DNA from: Schizophyllum amplum
Lineage: Eukaryota > Basidiomycota > Agaricomycetes > Agaricales > Schizophyllaceae
NCBI GenBank assembly: GCA_007026445.1
Contig: VDMD01000021.1
Span: 248,001-312,000, forward strand
DNA: 64,000 bases
Direction: 5' to 3'
Made by a program: the position numbers and the translations under genes. A model generated the notes under the pieces. It made no database searches and was not told the DNA's origin. It saw nothing but the letters and a program-made list of their open reading frames with translations. Positions 22,593 to 33,584 of the stretch are shown here, one piece after another. Position 1 is the stretch's first letter. Each line of letters opens with the position of its first letter.

Positions 22593-24036
22593 CTACCCCC
22601 TCCATCCACCAACAAGATCCGCCCGCCACGTCTCTGTCTCGACAAACTTCCACCCAGGCGCAAGCGAGAACGTCAAGTTACTACTGCCGTAAACGGTCAA
22701 CATCAGCAAGCATATCCCAGACCCATGATCACACTCATCCGCACCTCACATTGCCCCCGCCCTGCTCATCGACACCGCTCCACCCGTCGCGCCCCCGCGT
22801 CCACGCCGCCCGGTCCACCGTCGGCTTCAACGCGTCCTTCAACCACGTCGACGACTTACCATCCACTCCCGGTGCTAGACGCTCGTTCTCATACAGCTCG
22901 ACCTCCTCCATCTCGCTGCGCCACGCGTCGTCGGTGAGGTTGTTGTCGTCCACCGCGCGTGTCGCCTGCATGCGCGCCCACTTAGCCGCGTCGCTGGCGT
23001 GCAGCCAGGGCCAACGAGCGGGCGGCTCCGCCCGCCCTCGCAACCGCCGGAACGCGTCGCGGCACGTGTAGAAAAAGTCGACGAAGGCGTGAGACCATTC
23101 TGGCTCGAGGACATGCGAGGGAGCGAGCAGGAAGTACTGCACGTTCGGGTTGAGCAGGCACCACACGGCGATCCCGCCGCCGAGACAGAGCCAGCGCACG
23201 GGGAAGTAGGGAAGGGAGACGAGGAAGAGCGTGGGGAGGAGGGAGAGGGAAATGAGGGTCAGTGCGATGTCGCGCTTGGTGGTGTTGGCGGGGGAGAAGA
23301 AGGGCATCACGTAGGGGACAATGAGGGCGTCGTGGAGGTCGGCGACGAAGCCCATGAGGTTCTGGATAGCTTGAACGTTTGCTGATAGTCGACGCCGGAG
23401 GGCGGTACGTCGGCAGGTTGTGTTGGGCCGGCCTTAATGTTTGCGTTAGGTGCCGCAGATGTGTGGGGGAGGATAATGAGGGCCAGCAGGATGATATTGG
23501 GCAGCAGCAGAAGTAAGCGCGGGTATAAGCCTGGGTGTAGGGTGAGCATGAATATGCAGCGCAGAAGTAGGACCACGTACATAGAATGCATAAGCTGCCA
23601 TCCAGACACCGGTCACCTTAGCGCCCTTCCTCCAGCACATGATCTCCTCGATTCGATCTTGCAGCCAGAATACGGGACCGACGACTTCAATGAACCTCTT
23701 GAAGTTGACTGTCGTAATCTGAATAGACAACGGGTCCCGCTTCGACAGCAGCCTCTGCGCCTTGGCATCCTTCTTCTGCGGTGCGGCGCCTTCATTGCTG
23801 GGGAGTGTGGCGAAAAGGACCTGCGGGATTATGGTCGACGCGTAGGACGGTGAGGACTTGGCAGTCGGTGTCCCTGGGGAGGACAGCTTCCTTTCGCGAA
23901 GGACATCGGTGTCTAGGCTCGGCAGTGACGCTCGGACGGTGTGTGCAGGGCGTGTCGGTCTCTTCTCGTGCTGGCTCGTGGAAGGCGGAAGGGGACTCGC
24001 ACAAGGCGGGAGGTCAACGAAGTCAAACAGAAGCAT
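22593..24036 (-). CDS. Integral peroxisomal membrane peroxin (Pex24p/dysferlin type)
   Basis: Exons 23577..24036, 22745..23530 and 22593..22683 (about 445 residues). Family features in order: N-terminal DPLSIQITTVNFKRFIEVVG, hydrophobic helices (YPRLLLLLPNIILLALIIL; IALTLISLSLLPTLFLVSL), ANVQAIQNLMG, and a dysferlin-like C-terminus (EVELYENERLAP, AAWTRGRDGWSGV, LAPGWKFVETETWRADL). Yeast Pex28-Pex32 proteins of this type control peroxisome size and number and peroxisome-ER contacts. The frame slips by one base near 23386: PPSGVDY and ANVQAIQNLMG match the family on both sides but are in different frames. An alternative 47-base intron (GTACCG...CTATCCAG) would restore the frame but delete the conserved AIQ part. 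The donor after FYV (C/GTGGTC) is weak. It is divergent from the FAD gene. Confidence 0.75.
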
Positions 24037-24340
24037 TCAATGTTGGTTGCAGTCTAGCAAGGACTATGAGGGGAAGATCTGGGACCTCGGACGTCGGGGA
24101 AGGCGTCATGCGCGGGGGTGGGAAGCAGGCGAAGGTCCCGTTGGAATCACAGGCATCGGGGCACCACATGGCCGCCACGTCTGATCTTCCCCATCCGCAA
24201 CAGGCAATCCTTTTGCCATGTCCATTTTGCCGCATCCTCGATCGACACCGTCGCGTCGCTTTGGCATCGGTTGCCAGACGCCATGAGTCCCTTCTTTCGC
24301 CGCTGCGTCGCGACGCGTCTTGCGCGCCTTATCTCAGACC
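24037..24340. promoter_or_regulatory. Bidirectional promoter, Pex gene (-) / FAD oxidoreductase (+)
   Basis: A 304-base gap separates two divergent start codons (24036 and 24341), so the promoters must overlap. No clear TATA box or named element was seen; this is inferred from gene orientation. Confidence 0.5.
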
Positions 24341-26785
24341 ATGAAAGTTGCAATCGTCGGCTCTGGCGTTTCCGGCCTGGGGGCGACCTGGGTCAGTCTT
24401 TGACTCTTTCACCACCTCAAGGTAGACTGTCACACTGATACGACAAACGTAAACTAGCTTTTGAACGAATACTCTGGTCATCAAGTTCATCTATATGAGA
24501 GCGATGACAGGCCGGGCGGGCATGCCAATACGGTCCGCTTCTACAAGCAAGGCCAACAGCCGAGTGAAGGCGTCGATGTGGACACGTGAGTCAACATATA
24601 CTCCGACTTGATGAGGCTGACGGCTTCTCAGTGGCTTCGTATGATTCTTTATTTGAGAACGCTAGAACAACGCTAACGCCCCGCAGATCGTCTTCAACCC
24701 AACGACGTACCCCAACTTCCTGCAGTTTCTTCGCCTGTTCCAGAGCATTAATATTCTGCCTACCGAGATGACTTTCAGCGTCTCGAGGGACAACGGCGCC
24801 TTCGAATGGGCGGGCAACAACCTCATGACGGTCTTCTGCCAACCCAAACGACTGCTCGACCCGGACATGTGGCGGCTTTTGTACGACGTGCTCCGCTTCA
24901 ACGCCTGCGCGCGGAGGATTTTATCCGACGAGGCCGTCTCCGAGAGTACGTCCATTGGCGACTACCTTAAGCGCGAGCGCTACTCGGGCTCTTTCACCAA
25001 CAACTACCTCATTGTAAGTGTCTCGGTCTGTTTGCCACACATGTTGAGGCTGATAAATATATAGCCTATGACCGCCGCTATCTGGAGCACGCCGCCAGAC
25101 AAGTGTGCCACCGACTTCCCTGCACGGACATTGGTTCGAGCTCTTCTTTCTACCGACGTTCATCTCCTCACTCATTCCATGTGTTTTCAACAGATCCGCT
25201 TCATGCGCAACCACCACCTCCTGCAGGTCACCGGAAAGCCCAAATGGCTCACAATCCAAGGTGGCAGGTGAGCCGTGTTTTTAATGCACGTTAGTTGTGT
25301 CAATTCTGACGAGCCTCATATTCCGCCCAACCAGCATCAACTACGTCAAGCAGATCCTCTCCAAGCTCCCCGCCGACCAGCTTCATCTGTCGACTCCAGT
25401 GCAAAGCATCAGGAGTCTCCCAGAGTCGAGGGTAGAGCTGCGCACCGCCGCCGGCGCGGTCGAAATCTACGACCGCGTCATCATGGCCTGCCACTCCGAC
25501 ACCGCGCGCTCTATTTTGGAAGCTGGCGGCGCTGCCGAAGAAGGCGGGATCACGGCGAGGGAGCGTGATATATTGGGGATATTCAAGTGGAATAAGAATG
25601 AGTGTATTTTGCATCATGATGAGCGGGTGAGTTAGGCCTTTCAGTTAACAAACTAATTTCTGCTTCGTCGAGCGATTTCAACTGCAGTCCCTCGAGCTTT
25701 CTTCTGCTCCTTGCCAAGCCATTGTCTACTTCATTCGCGGATCGATTTCCTGCTCCTTCGTCGACGCTTACATAAATATGCTCACTTTCACACCCAGCTC
25801 ATGCCCAGAAGCAAACCCGCATGGTCGTGCTGGAACTACCTCACATCATCCGTCGTCGACGCCGACGGCAACGTGCTACCCAACGAGCCGCGGATCTCCC
25901 TGTAAGTCTGCTTCCGGTATACATCCCTCGCTACCTTTGTTGACCATCGCCTGCACAGGACCTGTACGCTATGCTTCTTTACCTACCTCTCAGATTGCAT
26001 AACAGCTAACACCGTCACACAGACGGCATGAACGACCTCCAGCACATCCCCCTGCAAAATACGGCCCCGTCCTCGTCACGCTCAACAGCCCCTTTGAGCC
26101 CGCTGCGGAGAAGGTTGTCGGCCGGTGGAAGTACGAACATCCTGTTCTTGATGCGCAGGTGAGGGTCGAGCAAGTTTTCTGCCCCCTTTATGCCGCCTCG
26201 CTCCTTCGTGTGCTTTTCCCATCCTCAACTGCTTCCATCTCCTTCCTCTATTGACCGCTATCTGCTTCTTCATATCCTGTGCCTTCTCCCTCGTTCCAAA
26301 CAAAGTACGAGATCGTCCTCACACCCGACTTTCAGGCCGTCCGCGCACAAAAGCTCCTCAAGCTCATCCAGGGCACACGCTCCATCTGGTACGCTGGCGC
26401 CTACACCAAGTACGGCTTCCACGAGGACGGATTCGCGTCTGGCCTTGCTGCCGCCGTTGGCGTCGCGCGGTCGGCGCCTGCAGACGGGGACTCGGCATCT
26501 GCGACCGGGGACTCAGCGTCCTCCAATGCACATTCAACGCCCGCAAAAGGCTCGCCACTCGAACCACCCTTCCCCATCGTCACAGACATCGACGAGCACC
26601 TGCTCTACGTGCCGGGCGAGTGGCCTTGGCTAGTGGCCGTTGTCGCGCTCTTCTTCCGGGTGGCGGAGTGGGTGGGCGTTCCGGCTGTGATTGCGCGCGT
26701 TGCTTGCCCGTGTCTGGCGCTCGTGAGGTGGGTGCTGGGCGTTGATCTTGGAGGGAAGGTGCCGGTGAAGCAGAAGGCGGAGTGA
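24341..26785 (+). CDS. FAD/NAD(P)-binding amine-oxidase-like flavoprotein
   Basis: Exons: 24341..24391, 24458..24585, 24632..24638 (7 nt), 24687..25013, 25065..25133, 25194..25267, 25335..25626, 25798..25901, 25959..25963 (5 nt), 26023..26158, 26336..26785; about 547 residues. The N-terminus has the Rossmann dinucleotide site (VAIVGSGVSGLG) and the following YESDDRPGGHANTV, then GFIVFNP, WSTPPD, WLTIQGGS and CHSDTA blocks, as in the COG2907 group of predicted NAD/FAD-binding proteins. The C-terminal exon continues the family match (AQKLLKLIQGTRSIWYAGAYT) and ends in a hydrophobic, possibly membrane segment. The 7-nt exon supplies T-GF before IVFNP; the 5-nt exon supplies LTY before GMNDLQHIP. 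One base appears missing in an A-run at 26056..26059, between HIPLQ and KYGPVLVTLN. The substrate is unknown. Confidence 0.8.
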
Positions 26786-27257
26786 AGTAGCAGGATGGGC
26801 TGAAGACGGAGCGAAGCTGCAGGGAGAGCTTCATGGGTGAAAGAGTAGTTACGGAGGGGTCGCTTTGTATGTACAAATTTGGACACCTGCAACGCGAGAC
26901 CTGAACACCTTTCATGCGCTCGCTGCTGATTCACGGGCGGTCGGGCTATCCAATAAGTGCACACTGCGTAAGTATGAATATGAGCCCAGCCGGCCGCGCA
27001 AGAGCTCGTGAGGCAGGGCCGGCGTTCCGAACAATGGGGTTTCCCGATTAGGGATTTGTCAATGGGGTCCATGCCATTGCATAATAGAGGTCAACAACAT
27101 GTGTTCAATCTCCAGACTCCAAGGTGTCCATGTACTGGCGGACGTTCTCCTTCAAGATCCGACGCCAGAATCTGACCAACAATGAGGCGCGCTCCCACTC
27201 CAGCTCACTTTGAAATCACCCGTCTGACACGCCATCATGCAGCTTTGACAATGACAG

Positions 27258-28791
27258 GCCTCCCCCGGAGCGCCTCGAACGTACTGCCTTCGAGCGCTCG
27301 GCAGAAATCGCGACCATTGAGCTGCACCGCGATCTCTCTCTATCGCAACATACAGACATCCAGTCCGCGTCTGGCATCCAGCTCTCAGCAGAGATTGTCG
27401 ACGGCGATGGCGAGATCCTCCGCTTGCAGTTCCTGCGCCAGGACTTGGCCTACCAGCTCGTCGTCAACCAATCCATCATATCTCCAATCCGCGCTCTACC
27501 GTGCGAACTTCTGTCCGAGATATTTGCGCTTGTTCTCGAATCGGAATCATCTGAAAGGCCAGGATTGTCCGACGCGGAACGCGATCGACTACGCCGCAAT
27601 GAACGCTGGGTCCATAATCCACCTTTCACCTGTGTCTGCACTCTGTGGCGACACACAGCGCTCGCTACGCCAGCCCTCTGGACGGCGATCCAGATTGAGT
27701 ACGGCAGTCGCATGCACGAAAAACCGCAGCTCATGAAAGAGTTTGTTGGTCGCTCATCCGGAATGCCCTTGTATGTTCATGTGCGCGAGCAAGACAGAAC
27801 AAGGTGGTCCACACGCGAACACAGCACTTCCGAGACGCTTTTCATGCTCGCCCGCCTGTCGCAGCATCGGTGGCGATCCCTTCGCTTGTTGGGCAGAGTC
27901 TCCTTGAGAGCCCCCCTGGACCTTCCGCTGCTGGAAAGGCTGGACGTTAAAGGCAGCAGAGAATTATACTCGAACCTCTTTCGGAACACCCCCCGCCTGC
28001 GAGCCGTGGCCATAGAGTGGATAGATCTGCCCGCCGAGCAAATCCCTTTCTGGCCCTCCATCACCGATATCAGGCTCGACTGTGCAATGCTAGACGAAGA
28101 GGAAATCATCGCCGTCCATCGCGTGCTATACCTACACCGGCAGATGTTACGACACCTCACTTTGCCAGATACTGTGCCCTTTCTCGATGTCGATGATGAA
28201 GATGCCATCCCCATCGACCCATACGAGATGCCTAGCCTTCTCTCTCTTGACGTTGGCGGCTTCACATATTCCATTCTTCACCTAATAAGCACGCCTACGC
28301 TCGCGCACTTGACCGTACGCAATGCTTCCTCGCGGAACAACAACGCGGGGGTGTTTGACGATGTGCTCGCGGACGGCTTTATTGCGACAGGGTACCTTCG
28401 CTCGCTGACGCTCGTGGGAGTGGAATTCGACACGCTCGAAAGGATATGTGCCATACTGGAGGGCCTTCCAGGTCTCGAGCGCCTGGAAATTAGCGAGTCG
28501 CCGCTCACAGCACCAAGAGTTGAACATCTCGTGCTGCAGGACGAATTTCTGCAATGGCTAGTGGTCGACAGTGGAAAATCAATGCATCTGCCGAACATCG
28601 TGGCGCTCCTGCTCGTTTTCCGTGACCCGACGCTGATACTCGAATCTACACATGGTTTACTTCGAGAGATCAAGTATTCCAGGTCGATGGCGAGAGCCGT
28701 GAACGGTGTGTGGGTGAAGCAATTGAAGGAATTAGACACGAATGTGCAGGGTAGCAGCTGGCCGGCAGCTGGCTATAGTAGCTTCTGCTAA
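27258..28791 (+). CDS. F-box/LRR-type protein (5' end unresolved)
   Basis: The main exon ends at 28791. The F-box is clear (SIISPIRALPCELLSEIFAL ... FTCVCTLWRHTALATPALW), followed by LRR-like strands (LRLLGRV, LERLDVKGS, YLRSLTLVGVEFD, LERLEISES) over about 380 residues. The frame is open back to 27214 and upstream residues look coding (IATIELHRDLSLSQHTD), but it has no in-frame ATG, so a short 5' exon must exist; the ATG at 27182 could not be joined in phase. It has a different exon structure from the duplicated F-box pair, so it is a separate lineage. The likely role is substrate selection for an SCF ligase. Confidence 0.7.
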
Positions 28792-29100
28792 CAATGGTGG
28801 AGGGTAAACATTACTTACATCAAGTTGCGAAAAGACGTCCGGGTCCCTTTGTGCATTTATGGCAAACACCCATTTGTTTGGTGCCGACGTCGAGAGTAAG
28901 CAACCAGTAAGGCTACAGGTAACGCCAGAGAAGAACAGTGTAACTCTGATTATTCGCAGAAAGACGTGCAGATACGGTAAATACAACGGACGGACCGACG
29001 CGAGCGCTCGGTCATAAAGTGTGTATGTGCAGCGCATGACTATGTGCGCGCGTGTATCTGTATCAATTGGTGTACAGCGGGGGTCACGCCCAGTGAGACC

Positions 29101-29140
29101 CAGTGAGAAGTAGGGTGATTTGCGCGGTTTTGCGTAGTAT
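29101..29140 (+). repeat. Left terminal inverted repeat of the TIR element
   Basis: CAGTGAGAAGT core, then a GGGTGATTTG-CGCGGTTTTG stretch; matches the right terminus in inverse orientation with few differences. A partial duplicate of the first bases precedes it. Confidence 0.65.
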
Positions 29141-29402
29141 AAATTCGCCACCGATCGAACTGTATCGTTTCGCACGGTTTACTGCGTGTGGTCTCTGCTT
29201 CTACTGTCAATCTATGTTGAATTTGGTAAGATATAGGTGTATTCTGCCTGGTGCCGTCCCGACTCATCTGACCTTCGATCGAGCACTTGCCGAAGAGACA
29301 AGTCTTTCGAGTTGTTGCATCGTTCAGCTCGACTCGTGACGTCACACGACGCCATGAAATCGACATTTTCGGCTCCCAGTTCGGCAGCAACATCGACGCG
29401 TC

Positions 29403-29535
29403 TTGCTTCCTGCCACCATCTGCCTGCTGCCCCTCCGCCCCGCTACCTTTTGCTCCGCTTCCCTCTGCCATGCTGCCCTCTGCTCCCCGTTGCCGTCTCC
29501 GCTGCCCTCTGTATCCCTCTCTGCCGTCCCCTTGC
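29403..29535. repeat. Imperfect pyrimidine-rich tandem repeat inside the element
   Basis: Repeated CTGCC-CTCTGC-type units of about 10-15 bases, read on the minus strand as a run of Glu/Gly/Ser/Ala codons. It looks like minisatellite filler, not a protein-coding domain. Confidence 0.6.
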
Positions 29536-30536
29536 TTTCGGGAAGAACACACGGAATGTCGCCCCCAACGGAGTCTAGAACGCGTGGCATTACGCGACGG
29601 GCAGTCTTAATGCTATGAAGCGAGTCAACCACGAAAGCGTAGACGAGTCTTGACGGTCCCTCAGACGGACGGGAGCGGGCTGCCGCTCCCGCAACTCAGT
29701 CTCTTGCCTGAATCGACAGGTATAGGTGAGTACGTGTGACCTACCTATATGCGCTACAAGAGACCGACTGACAATTCTTCTTCAGGACAAGTTTACTACC
29801 TGTGCTCCCCCTGCCAGATACTGCAGCTTACGGCGTAGAGCTCGGAAAGATCAGCGTGCGCCAAGTCTCCATATATCTAACCGACTGGATCACTAACACG
29901 TTTGGTAGGGTGGTATACGTCGACAGAGCGCTATCGTGTGACGGTGTGCTCTCACGTGCTGCATGGCAGCTGCCCCATCGGTTGCAGACACACGCATGTA
30001 GTGTACCTCGACGCGGTGGACGATTGGACAACCGACGCAGCGGGCCACTCGATAAGGTGCGCATATATGCGCATTGATCCACGTTGGCTGATACTATTGG
30101 AGTAGACCCCATACGTACCTCGACGCATCGAAGACATATACTACGCCAGTTGGTGATAGTGGTGCGTGGTCGGTGTATAGCTCCTTGATTGACTGTCATC
30201 ACAGAGCCGATAACGTTGCTTTTCTTAGTCACGACTAGGTCTATGAGACTGACGCCGTACGACGGAGGGCTTAGCCGATGGTAGCGACGCCGGGTAAGTG
30301 CGCAGTGCGGGCACGTATTCAATAGCATCAGCACTGTTTGTAGTGTAGTACAATAGGAATGCTATATTGTGCCCAATAGACCAAAGCAGAGCCAACGGTG
30401 GACGATGGGATACCGTGCAAATCAGAGCTGTCCGATCGCATCCATTCTATACCATCGCTACCCGTACAAAACGTAAAAAGGACCAAAATCATGTAACGCA
30501 CAGTTTTGCATGGTTTTCGGCGAGCACCCTTTTTCA

Positions 30537-30576
30537 GAACCGTCCAAAACCGTCCAAATCGCCCGACTTCTCACTG
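30537..30576 (-). repeat. Right terminal inverted repeat of the TIR element
   Basis: Ends ...GACTTCTCACTG at 30576 and is followed directly by GGGGTCAC, the same octamer found outside the left end. Confidence 0.65.
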
Positions 30577-30752
30577 GGGGTCACGATCCATACGGGGCTC
30601 AGCCAGCCCTTCACTGAGTCGTAGGCGTACGTACGACGACGTTGCAGTCATGCGGCGCGGCGGCGCGCTCGGTCATGGCATTCATCTCCTGCATCACGGA
30701 GGTGACCAAAGTCATTCACTCCCACCTATCCTTCCCCATAATCTGCGTCGCA

Positions 30753-33584
30753 TCACGTCTTTCCACTGCTCCCCTCATTCGGCAGATCGAAGGTAATGTG
30801 GTTCCCGCCGCTATTGCGCACGCTGCTCGGGCTCTCCGGCACCTCGCCCGTCGCATCGCTCTCTGCCACAGAGCCCCGCCGCCCCGCGTCCTCGTCGGCG
30901 AACCTGATGGAGCGCACGGGAGAGGCCTCGCGCCCTTGCTGACCACTCGCCCGCACCTGCTGCAGTCGCGGATGGCGTAGCGAGCCGATGCTGTCGTGAT
31001 GCGTAGGGTGCGCGGCCGCGGTCTTGCTGCGCCGCTTGCCTTTGCGGAGGCCCGCGAGACCCTTCCCCTTCATCCTCGGGCTGCGCGAGCGCGATTGATG
31101 CTCCCCGCCAGACGCATTCGGCTCGTCCGATGCCCAGGCCTCATCATCGTCATCCCCGTTCGTGACGCTTGAGACGTGAGACTGTGCCGGACTCGGTGTT
31201 CGTGCGCCGGCTTTCGTCGGCGGCGAAACCGTCTCCACAAGTTTGTGACCAAAGTCCTCGGCCTTGACCTCTGCGTGCTTCGCGGTCTCCTCTGCGGCCT
31301 TGCCTTCCTCGTGCAAGTTATGTCGCACGTGCGCAGCAGCAGCCTCGACTTCGTGCTCGGCGTGCTCTGGCGCATGGTGTAACCTATGCATGTAGTCCCT
31401 CGCCACCTTGGGCGCGTTGTCCCGCGTCGTGCGGAAGGTGTTCGACATAGACTCGTGACCGTCAGTGTTGCGTATGACCTCGACTTCGACCTGAGTAACG
31501 ATGAGTACTGCACCCCCTGCCGGAAACACAAGAACGCACCTCTTCGCCCGGTCCAGCACGCCGCTCAACAACCGTATGGTGACCTTCCTGCCACTCCGAA
31601 AGCACATCGTCGCCGTCAGGCGCCATTTCCGGGCTCGGTGGTCCCTTCTCCGGTTCACCCGCCGCTGTCGGCGTTGCCGTCGAACTCGATTCACCGCCAT
31701 TATCTTCCTTCTCCAACTCTCCGCGCTCCATCGCATCGTCCGCGTCACGGTTGATGACGACGTCCTCGCCTCGGTTGACGTGGCGCGCCTGGGTAGTCCA
31801 CTCCGGGCCGGTCGCGTGACGCGACCACGTACGGCTGACAGAATGAACGCGCCGGCCGAGCGAGAAGCCTGGAATTGAGAGACCATGTACAACAATGGAG
31901 CAGAGGACAATGAAGGCAACGATGGGTTGAATAGACTTCGCGAGCAGGCGGGTTTGCTCCGAGTCATCTTCGTGCTCGGTGAGGATTTCCGCCGCCAAAG
32001 TCGAAATGAAGACAGCGCCTGACTTCGTTTTAGTCTAGATCAAGGGAAACGGCAAGAATCTCCACTCACCGATACCCATAGGTCCAAAGTGCCCTGTGAA
32101 GACAGCTTCACGGAATGTCTTGATGTCGGGAATCCAGCGATATAATGCGATCATTATTGGCAGGCGGCGCAACAACAGGATGAGGATCGCAATGACGATC
32201 AACCGCCAAACGGAGAGGGTGAGATCCCCGTCGGAGAATGCGTCGAACGGCATCCACGCACCAACGTAGATGAAGGCGGCAATGTTGAACAATAGATCGA
32301 TGACGGACGAGAACACCGACTCTTCCGTTTGACGGTTGAAGAATCCATCCCAAGCAAACGCAGCACCGCATGCAAACGACGCCAGCAGGTCATCCGAGCC
32401 CAGCAATGTGCCCACGCCGACTGTCAAGAGGGCCAGAGACACGTACTGCGCAACGTATGAGTGTCGATCGATGAGATCGCGCCGCTCGCCAAACTTCATG
32501 AGGTGGCGGAAGGCCCAGCCCAGGAAAATGCCTATAGCCGTCCCAAGGATGACCTGGTACAGCCAAAGCATGAGGAACCAGTCGCCTATCGCCTTGCCGG
32601 TGCTATTGTCGATGGTGAGGTAGATTGCGATGAAGAGGAATGGGAAGGCAGCGCCATCATTGCAGCCCGACTCCGCGGCGAGAAGGTGACGGATATGGGC
32701 CGGTACGTGCTTATCGGCGTATTTTCCACCAATGACAGCGGCGGCGAGGATGGGATCCGTCGGTGTAAGACATGCCGCGACAGCAAGGGAGGACAAGAAA
32801 TTGAGCCCCGGAATGAGCGCATATATCAGCCCGGCGCAGACAAACCATCCCTGTAGGTCCGTCAATAACTCGTTTGTATCGTGGATGGATGGTATCCGGT
32901 GCACCGTGTACATGAGGCGGTATTCATGCTTATGAGCAGGCAAAACCCTGTGTTGGACGGCATAATTGCATGGTGTGGCGGACGGTGCATATTCTGCGGT
33001 GCACCGGATGAGAGCAAGGGTACGCACGTAGGTCATGATAGGCCCCAGCAGCATGAAGATGCTCTTCCAGTGGCGAGCCATGTAAGCCTTGGGTAACTCG
33101 ACACCAATGGCGAAGACGCCGATGGCCAGAACGACTCGGGTGAATTCAAGAGTAACAGAATTCGTGACTTCTTCGTCACCGCCAGCCCATGCCCGTGGGT
33201 CAAAGACGTTAGCACCGTAGGGGCCTGGAAGGTGGTTGCTCAGCGCCAAGTCGGCCGAGAGGGCTGAGTGAACTCACCGACGATGATGCCAAACAGGAAG
33301 GCCCAGTTCGCTTCGCCGATATATAGCTGCATCCATATCAATGTACTGTTCGACTCCCGTGCGCAAGCGACGTACCTTCTCTCGCAAGAAAAGCGAGACC
33401 ATGCCAAACTATGGGTAGGGGGCATTAGAGGGATGCAAGGCTCGTTCCTGCGCGACTACGCACAATGACGATGAAGCCGCCGAGACATGTATAGACGACA
33501 TGCGGCACATTGACCTCGAACTGCAGTCGTCGTCAGCGATGAGGACCGGTAACGGTGCAGCAGACGCACGGGGTGGAAGTACAT
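30753..33584 (-). CDS. nha1: Na+/H+ (K+/H+) antiporter, fungal Nha1/Sod2 type
   Basis: Exons 33570..33584 (15 nt), 33464..33520, 33376..33408, 33278..33326, 33028..33224, 32070..32850, 31540..32018 and 30753..31490 give 782 residues. The transporter core shows HVVYTCLGGFIVIFGMVSLF, LFGIIVGPYGANVFDPRAWA, ELPKAYMARHWKSI, NFLSSLAVAACLTPTDPILA, HIRHLLAAESGCNDGAAFPF and ISTLAAEILTEHED, typical of plasma-membrane CPA1-type antiporters, with about a dozen hydrophobic segments. The CLTPTDP and SGCNDG motifs hold the ion-binding acidic residues of the family. The C-terminal 300 residues are a hydrophilic, charged cytoplasmic tail. Nha1 exports Na+/K+ for pH and salt homeostasis. The whole gene is intact and in phase, and its first exon is only five codons. 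Confidence 0.9.

Larger units (their letters stand above)
29088..30576. mobile_element. Probable non-autonomous TIR DNA transposon, about 1.5 kb
   Basis: The sequence at 29101 (CAGTGAGAAGTAGGGTGATT...) returns in reverse complement ending at 30576 (CAGTGAGAAGTCGGGCGATT...), with similarity for about 40 bases including CGGTTTTG. The octamer GGGGTCAC occurs just outside both ends (29080..29087 and 30577..30584), as expected for an 8-bp target-site duplication. The left end has an extra partial copy of the terminus (GCCCAGTGAGACC, 29088..29100). The interior holds only small frames and a pyrimidine-rich repeat, with no transposase seen. An 8-bp TSD would fit hAT- or KDZ-like families; the family is not assigned. 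Confidence 0.65.

Noticed and set aside
22745..23530. A 47-base intron (GTACCG...CTATCCAG) in place of a frameshift in the Pex gene
   Set aside because: It would delete GVDY and ANVQAIQ, which match the family on each side; a one-base error is simpler, though the intron is not excluded.
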